10,515 nucleotides of DNA, from assembly GCA_938005655.1 (NCBI GenBank), contig CALLNA010000011.1:1-10515 (forward strand), in the 5' to 3' direction. Below the pieces are notes generated by a model. The model saw only the letters and a list, made by a program, of their open reading frames with translations. It did no database searches and was not told the origin of the DNA. Source of the DNA: an uncultured Novosphingobium sp. (lineage in GTDB: Bacteria; Pseudomonadota; Alphaproteobacteria; Sphingomonadales; Sphingomonadaceae). Positions 6,260-10,515 of this stretch are shown here, piece after piece; position 1 is the stretch's first letter, and each line of letters opens with the position of its first letter. The translations under genes and the position numbers were made by a program.

Positions 6260-6895
6260 TCATGAACTGCCGAGAGATCGGGGCGGCTCCGGCTCGTCGT
6301 CGGAGCGGCCCGCCGAGATGCCGCGCATCCGCAGCCAGATGCGGCGCAGGAGCACCAGGATGGCGACGGCTCCCGCGACCAGGACCAGCGCGACGACCAC
6401 CGCGATGGCCGGATTGGCGAACGCCAGCAGCAGCAAGGTGCCGGTCGTGGTGTCCTCCGCGAGCGACACCGCGACATTGCTCACCGGCTCCGGACTGGTG
6501 TTGACGACGGCCCGGGTGCTCGCCTTCGCGCCGTGGCTCAACAGGGCTGCGCCGCCGCCGAGCAGCAGGCTGGCGATCTGCCACGCCGGGTCCTGGGCAT
6601 CGACGATCGCCATGGCGAGCAAGGCGCCGCCGACCGGGCGCACCAGGGTATGGATGCCGTCCCAGATGGAATCCAGCCAGGGCACCTTGTCCGCGAAGAA
6701 TTCGGCCACCAGCCCCACCGCGGCGGCCCCGATCACCCAGGGATTGGCCAGCACCGCCAGGCCGGCAAGATGCTCGGGCAAGGCGACCCAGCCGGTCCGC
6801 ATGGCCAGCCCCGTGGCGAATACGCAGAGGTACAGCCGCCATCCAGCGAGGAGGCTGACGCTGCTTGCCAGACCGATGAGCGCCAGAGCGTCTAT
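6260..6895 (-). CDS. DUF4126 family membrane protein with abnormal start
   Basis: Integral membrane protein matching DUF4126, of unknown function. Helical segments, an acidic FFADKVPWLDSIWDGIHTLVRP loop region, and LLGGGAALLSHGAKASTRAVVNTSPEPVSN are family-like; the C-terminus ends in a charged tail after a last helix. The first standard start is the ATG at 6802 (180 aa). However, the frame stays open for 31 more codons, and these read DALALIGLASSVSLLAGW, then RLYLCVFATGLAM, just as family N-termini do. That extension begins at ATA (6895-6893), directly after an in-frame TGA. GGAGAG sits at a suitable distance, and an out-of-frame ATG lies at 6899-6897. I annotate the full 211-aa frame. Possible explanations are an ATA start, a small indel, or a truncated product from 6802. 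Confidence 0.8.
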   Translation of the reverse strand: MDALALIGLASSVSLLAGWRLYLCVFATGLAMRTGWVALPEHLAGLAVLANPWVIGAAAVGLVAEFFADKVPWLDSIWDGIHTLVRPVGGALLAMAIVDAQDPAWQIASLLLGGGAALLSHGAKASTRAVVNTSPEPVSNVAVSLAEDTTTGTLLLLAFANPAIAVVVALVLVAGAVAILVLLRRIWLRMRGISAGRSDDEPEPPRSLGSS

Positions 6896-6958
6896 TCATC
6901 TCTCCAATCGCGGCCATCCTATACGACTTTACGGGTTTGCCCAGATGCCTTGCGCCGC
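6896..6958 (-). other. Short gap between efflux operon end and DUF4126 gene
   Basis: These 63 bp contain a weak minus-strand hairpin (GGG-CAAA-CCC) and a TATAGG that could be a -10 element for the DUF4126 gene. No matching -35 is visible. There is no strong terminator after the outer-membrane gene, so read-through is possible. Confidence 0.25.
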
Positions 6959-8374
6959 TTATTCCCAGCCGCCGCCCAGGCTCAGGAACACGGCGATCTG
7001 GTCTTGCAAGAGCTGCGCCCTGGCCGCCGCCGCAGCAGCCTGGGCGGCGGCGTAGCTGCGTTGCGCGTCGAGCAGGGAGAGGAAGTCGCCGCGGCCGAAG
7101 CGGAACAGGCGGCTGGCCTGCTGGGCCGAGAGCGCGGCACTGGTGCTGGCGCGGGCCAGGGCTTCGGCCCGTTCGGCATCGCGGCGGTAGGTTTCGAGAG
7201 CCGTCTCGGCCTGGCGCAGGGCTTCGATCACCGTGCCGTCGAAGGTGGCGAGGTCGGCCTGGACCTGGGCGTCGGCCTCGGCGATGCGGGCCTTCACCGC
7301 CGGCCGGTTGGGGAACGACCAGCTCAGCAGGGGCCCCAGGCTGAACCCGAAGGAGGAACCGCTGCCGAGGCCGCTCAGCGGCCCCGCCAGGCCCAGCGAG
7401 CCGCCGATGCTGACCTGCGGATAGAGGTCCGCCGTGGCCACGCCGAGGCGCGCGGTGTCGCCCGCGATGCGGCGCTCCGCCTGGCGGATGTCGGGGCGGC
7501 GGCGGATCAGGGCGGCGCCGTCGCCAGTCGGCAGGGGGCGGCCGAGCGCCGGCAGCGCGGCGCAATCGGCGACGTCGGCGGGATAGTCGGCGGGCGGTTT
7601 GCCCAGCAGGGCCGCCAGCAGGTAGAGCCCGGCCTGGCGCTGCCCCTCGAAGGCGGGGAGTGCCGCCGCGCTGGTCTCGACCGCAGCCTGGGCGCGGCTG
7701 ACGTCGAAGGCCGTGCCGCGCCCGCCCCGGAACAGCCGGCGCGTGGCCGTGGCCGTGTCGCGCTGAAGCGCGACCACGCGGCGATTGACGCCGAGCAGGT
7801 AGTTCGCCGCGCAGACCTGGCCATAGGCGCGCGCGGTCGCCGCCGCGACGCTGACCCGCACGAAGTCGCGCGCCGTCTCGGTCGCCTCGACATCGGCCTC
7901 GCCGGCCTCGATCGCGCGGCGGATGCGGCCGTTGAGGTCGAGCGGATAGGAGGCGCTGAGGCCGAGGTCGTAGCTCAAGGTGCCGGGCAGCGACTGCCCG
8001 GTGCCGGACGGCCGCGCCAGGGTGGCCCCGCCGGTCAGCGCCGTGGCGAGCGAGCGCCCCGCCTCGGCCTCGCGCAGGACGGCCTCGGCCCGCGCCAGGT
8101 TGGCCTGGGCCACGCGCAGGTCGGTATTGGCCGCCAGCGCCTGCTCGATCAGACCATCGAGGCGCGGGTCGGCATAGAGCCGCCACCAGCGCTCGGGCAG
8201 CGGCGCGGCGCCGTCGATCCGCGGCCCCTGGGCCGAGCGGAAGGCCCCGGTCGCGGCGGGCGCGGTCGCCGCCGAATGCTCGGGCGGACGATAATCCGGC
8301 CCGGCCGTGGCGCAGGCGGCCAAGGCCAGGGGCAGCGCCACGGCGGAAAGGGCGGCTAGCCAACCCTTACGCAT
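6959..8374 (-). CDS. Outer-membrane efflux lipoprotein, NodT/OprM family
   Basis: 471-aa TolC-like outer-membrane channel component. It begins with a lipoprotein signal peptide: a basic MRKGW, a hydrophobic core and a lipobox LAAC with Cys21 as the lipidation site. Two homologous coiled-coil/beta repeats follow, as expected for the OEP family: ERWWRLYADPRLDGLIEQALAANTDLRVAQANLARAE opens the first, and the second begins near RRRPDIRQAERRIAGDTARLGVATADLYPQ, a hallmark of NodT members. The length is normal. Its ATG at 8374 overlaps the adaptor's stop codon by 8 bp (ATGCGTAA), with no strong Shine-Dalgarno, so translation is probably coupled. It would form the outer-membrane exit duct for the FUSC/HlyD pump encoded just upstream. 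The cargo is unknown, probably organic acids or similar compounds. Confidence 0.94.
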   Translation of the reverse strand: MRKGWLAALSAVALPLALAACATAGPDYRPPEHSAATAPAATGAFRSAQGPRIDGAAPLPERWWRLYADPRLDGLIEQALAANTDLRVAQANLARAEAVLREAEAGRSLATALTGGATLARPSGTGQSLPGTLSYDLGLSASYPLDLNGRIRRAIEAGEADVEATETARDFVRVSVAAATARAYGQVCAANYLLGVNRRVVALQRDTATATRRLFRGGRGTAFDVSRAQAAVETSAAALPAFEGQRQAGLYLLAALLGKPPADYPADVADCAALPALGRPLPTGDGAALIRRRPDIRQAERRIAGDTARLGVATADLYPQVSIGGSLGLAGPLSGLGSGSSFGFSLGPLLSWSFPNRPAVKARIAEADAQVQADLATFDGTVIEALRQAETALETYRRDAERAEALARASTSAALSAQQASRLFRFGRGDFLSLLDAQRSYAAAQAAAAAARAQLLQDQIAVFLSLGGGWE

Positions 8375-9272
8375 GGCGGCAGGTGCCCTGGGCGGCGGTG
8401 CGGCGGTCGGCCGGCTCGACCGTCACCGTCGCCGTCCGCCCGGCGATCAGGCGCATTCCCACAGGCACCTTGTCGAGCTTCACGCGCACCGGGATGCGCT
8501 GGGCCAACCGCACCCAGGAGAAGGTCGGGTCGACGTTGGGCAGCAGGTTGCCGCTGTCGCTGCGACTGGAATCGTTGATGCCGTAGGCGATGCTGTCGAC
8601 ATGGCCGACGAGGTCGCTCGCCTCGCCCATCAGCCGCACCCGCACCGGCGCGCCGATGCAGACCAGCGGCAGCTTGGTCTCCTCGAAATAGCCCTCGACC
8701 CGCAGGCTGTCGCTGTCGATCAGGGCCATCGCCTGCTGCCCGGCCGCGACGTAGTCACCCGGATGGAGATCGAGGTTGGTGACGACGCCGTTGACCGAGG
8801 CGACCACCCGCGTCCGCTTGAGGTTGAGCGCGGCTGCATCGCGCGCGCTCTCCGCCTGGGCCAGCGCGGCCTGGGCCGTGGCGACCGCGGCGACGTTCTG
8901 CTCGTGCGCCTCGGTCGCGACGAGATCGCCCAGGGCGAGGTCGCGGCTGGCGGTGCGCCGCGCCTGGCCCAGGGTCGCCCGCGCGGAGGCCACCTGGGCC
9001 TCGGCCTGCTGGAGCGCGAGCGCATAGCGCGGGGTGTCGATCACGAACAGCAGGTCGCCCGCCTTCACCGCCTGGTTGTCGCGCACGGCGACCGAGGTGA
9101 TCAGGCCGCCGATGTCCGGCGTCACCCGCACCACGTCGGCCCGCACCCGCCCGTCGCGCGTCCAGGGGCTGCGCTCGTAGTGGTTCCACATCCAGATCGC
9201 GACCAGCAGGGCGACGATCACGATGACGATGGTGGCGGCGCTGCGCAGCAGCATGGCGCGGAACGGGGTCAT
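8367..9272 (-). CDS. HlyD-family periplasmic adaptor (AaeA-like)
   Basis: 301-aa membrane-fusion protein. A single N-terminal transmembrane segment (about 11-29) is followed by WNHYERSPWTRDGRVRADVVRVTPDIGG (29-56), characteristic of AaeA/EmrA-type adaptors. The barrel-sandwich (lipoyl) half-motifs are at about 45-80 and 155-187, flanking an alpha-hairpin coiled coil at about 82-150. A beta-barrel follows, near 188-288, with GMRLIAGRTATVTVE at its end. It links the inner-membrane FUSC protein to the outer-membrane channel. The ATG at 9272 overlaps the upstream DUF1656 stop as ATGA. Family and role in the complex are clear. Substrate class (aromatic carboxylic acids, by analogy with AaeA) is inference. 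Confidence 0.94.
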   Translation of the reverse strand: MTPFRAMLLRSAATIVIVIVALLVAIWMWNHYERSPWTRDGRVRADVVRVTPDIGGLITSVAVRDNQAVKAGDLLFVIDTPRYALALQQAEAQVASARATLGQARRTASRDLALGDLVATEAHEQNVAAVATAQAALAQAESARDAAALNLKRTRVVASVNGVVTNLDLHPGDYVAAGQQAMALIDSDSLRVEGYFEETKLPLVCIGAPVRVRLMGEASDLVGHVDSIAYGINDSSRSDSGNLLPNVDPTFSWVRLAQRIPVRVKLDKVPVGMRLIAGRTATVTVEPADRRTAAQGTCRHA

Positions 9273-9484
9273 AGGCGGTATCCCAGGAGCGGAACGAGAC
9301 AGGCGAGCAGGCCGAGGACCAGCACGAACAGGCTGAGGTCGACGAGCGCGCGATAGGCGACGAAGCGGTAGAGGCCGAACAGGCCGATCAGGCGGGTCAG
9401 CAGGAACGACAGCGCCATGGCCGCCACCGCCAGCACCAGCAGCGTCGGCACGAAGACCCCGCCCAGCGCGACCTCGCCGGTCAT
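9269..9484 (-). CDS. DUF1656 (AaeX-like) small membrane protein
   Basis: 71-aa protein with two predicted transmembrane helices, at about 10-33 and 46-67. It has the family-like start TGEVALGGVFVPTLL and a central LIGLFGLYRFVAYRALVDLSLF. DUF1656/AaeX proteins are encoded between the FUSC permease and the HlyD adaptor in many such operons; their function is not established, though a part in the pump is plausible. GGAGGG at 9492-9497 gives a strong Shine-Dalgarno seven nt before the ATG. The gene overlaps both neighbours by 4 bp (ATGA on each side), so its amount is probably tied to theirs. Confidence 0.9.
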   Translation of the reverse strand: MTGEVALGGVFVPTLLVLAVAAMALSFLLTRLIGLFGLYRFVAYRALVDLSLFVLVLGLLACLVPLLGYRL

Positions 9485-10515
9485 GCCGCGGCCCTCCGGT
9501 AGGCGGGCGCAGCGGGGAACAGGTTACGGCGCAGGCTGACCAGCCCCAGCGCCGCCTCGCGGCGCACGGCGGGCGCGGGATTGGCGGTGAGCGCGCCGAT
9601 GGCCGCGTCGATATCGTGGAGCAGGGCCGGGGCGGCGGGCTGCGGCGCGTCGGGATCGAGCCCGCGGTAGTAGTCGCCGACGCCCGCGAGGACGCCGTTC
9701 AGCGGCGCGCCCTCCTCGGGCGGCAGGTCGAGCCGAAGCTGGCGCAGCTCGCCGATCGCGACGCCGGTCCTGAGGTCCCGCAGCGCGTCGTAGAGCGGCT
9801 GGCCGCTGCTCTGGCCGACCGCAGCGAGGCGCGGGGCGAGCAAGGCGGTGCGGTCGAGCATCCGATTGATCCAGGCGCGCAGGTCGGGCGGGGTCATCAG
9901 GTTGGCGCGCGAAGCGATGTCCGCCCAGCCGGCGCGCACGGTCCGCCGGATCGCGCCGCGGGCGCCGGCCGACGGGAGCAGGCCGGCCATCAGGATCGCG
10001 AACCAGGCGCCGTCGAGCTGCGCCAGCGAGCCGTTGACGAAGCCCGCGAACTCGTTGGAATAGCGGGCCGAAAGCAGCGCCGGGCTGCCCATCCCCATCA
10101 TCGCCGGCATCGCGATCCCGCTATAGCGGGGCGAGGCGAGCAGCGCGCCGCCGATCAGCAGCACCGGCGCCAGCGCCGCCGCCAGCATCGGAAAGCCGTC
10201 GAGCCGGGGGAGGATCGCATAGCCGTAGATCGCGCCGATGACCGAGGCGATCAGGGTGCCGATCATGAAGCCCCTGAGCGGGATGAGCGGGTTGTCCGCA
10301 GCGGAGAACAGCGCAAGGAACACACCCGCCAGCATGGCCGCCGTCGCGCCGTCGGTCCAGCCGCTGGCGATCCACAGCGCGCAGCCGACCGTCAGGGTGA
10401 TGAAGGCGCTGAAGGCCGAGCGCGCCGCCCCGGCGTAGTCGCGGTGCAGTTCGCGGTTGCGGCGGCCCTCCCGCAGCTCGGCGACACGCGGCGTCACCGG
10501 CTGGCGGCCGTGGCT
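9481..10515 (-). CDS. FUSC family inner-membrane efflux protein (AaeB-like), 5' end beyond the window
   Basis: C-terminal 344 codons of a fusaric-acid-resistance/FUSC family transporter. The frame stays open to the right edge, and a full-length member is usually about 650-700 aa, so roughly half is missing. The visible part starts with a cytoplasmic linker (TPRVAELREGRRNRELHRDY), continues with a hydrophobic block of several transmembrane helices (about residues 30-190, including DNPLIPLRGFMIGTLIASVIG), and ends in a soluble helical domain. A GTG at 10497 could be taken for a start but is internal by family length. It is the energised inner-membrane component of the four-gene pump and overlaps the DUF1656 gene by ATGA. 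By analogy with AaeB and FuaB it would export aromatic or other organic acids; the actual substrate is unknown. Confidence 0.9.
   Translation of the reverse strand, partial: SHGRQPVTPRVAELREGRRNRELHRDYAGAARSAFSAFITLTVGCALWIASGWTDGATAAMLAGVFLALFSAADNPLIPLRGFMIGTLIASVIGAIYGYAILPRLDGFPMLAAALAPVLLIGGALLASPRYSGIAMPAMMGMGSPALLSARYSNEFAGFVNGSLAQLDGAWFAILMAGLLPSAGARGAIRRTVRAGWADIASRANLMTPPDLRAWINRMLDRTALLAPRLAAVGQSSGQPLYDALRDLRTGVAIGELRQLRLDLPPEEGAPLNGVLAGVGDYYRGLDPDAPQPAAPALLHDIDAAIGALTANPAPAVRREAALGLVSLRRNLFPAAPAYRRAAA

Noticed and set aside
6243..8363. Long minus-strand open frame (706 codons) across the efflux lipoprotein and DUF4126 genes
   Set aside because: Arg/Gly/Pro/Ala-rich out-of-frame translation typical of high-GC shadow frames; the real genes lie in other frames.

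Overview
The window is GC-rich DNA with almost no non-coding space. Gene density, codon use and gene families (FUSC/DUF1656/HlyD/NodT efflux, DUF4126, GlsB, ACAD10/11-type catabolic enzymes) suggest an alphaproteobacterium, most likely a sphingomonad. That assignment rests on recall of protein families; no rRNA or other marker gene is present.

Left part (181-5910): a catabolic block. A divergent SDR-fold gene with no recognisable catalytic tetrad (181-981, +) converges on a three-gene minus-strand operon that reads, in transcription order, classical SDR (4009-3251), acyl-CoA dehydrogenase of the ACAD10/11 type (3254-2076) and ACAD10/11-N-type phosphotransferase (2064-997). These genes overlap by 4 bp or lie 11 bp apart. 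Transcribed divergently from the SDR is an AMP-forming acyl-CoA ligase (4291-5910, +). Its GTG start overlaps the stop of a possible 24-codon leader ORF. The 210-bp divergent region holds several inverted repeats that could be operators. Ligase, NAD(P)H reductase, CoA-ester kinase and phospho-eliminating dehydrogenase are the same activities as the levulinate (Lva) pathway and the mammalian ACAD10/11 route for 4-hydroxy acids. I infer that this locus activates a keto- or hydroxy-carboxylic acid to its CoA ester, reduces it, phosphorylates the hydroxyl and eliminates phosphate to reach beta-oxidation. The substrate cannot be read from the sequence.

Middle (5911-6895): a strong hairpin separates the ligase from two small minus-strand membrane-protein genes. 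These are a GlsB/YeaQ/YmgE stress-family protein and a DUF4126 protein. The reading frame of the DUF4126 gene extends upstream of its first standard start codon, with a family-like N-terminus and only an ATA codon where a start should be.

Right part (6959-10515, minus strand): a translationally coupled four-gene efflux operon in the order FUSC inner-membrane protein (cut by the window edge), DUF1656/AaeX-like small membrane protein, HlyD/AaeA-like periplasmic adaptor and NodT/OprM-like outer-membrane lipoprotein. It resembles the AaeXAB and fusaric-acid (Fua) exporters of aromatic or other organic acids. Its promoter and any regulator lie beyond the right edge.

I see no tRNA, rRNA, CRISPR array, insertion sequence, phage or integron feature.
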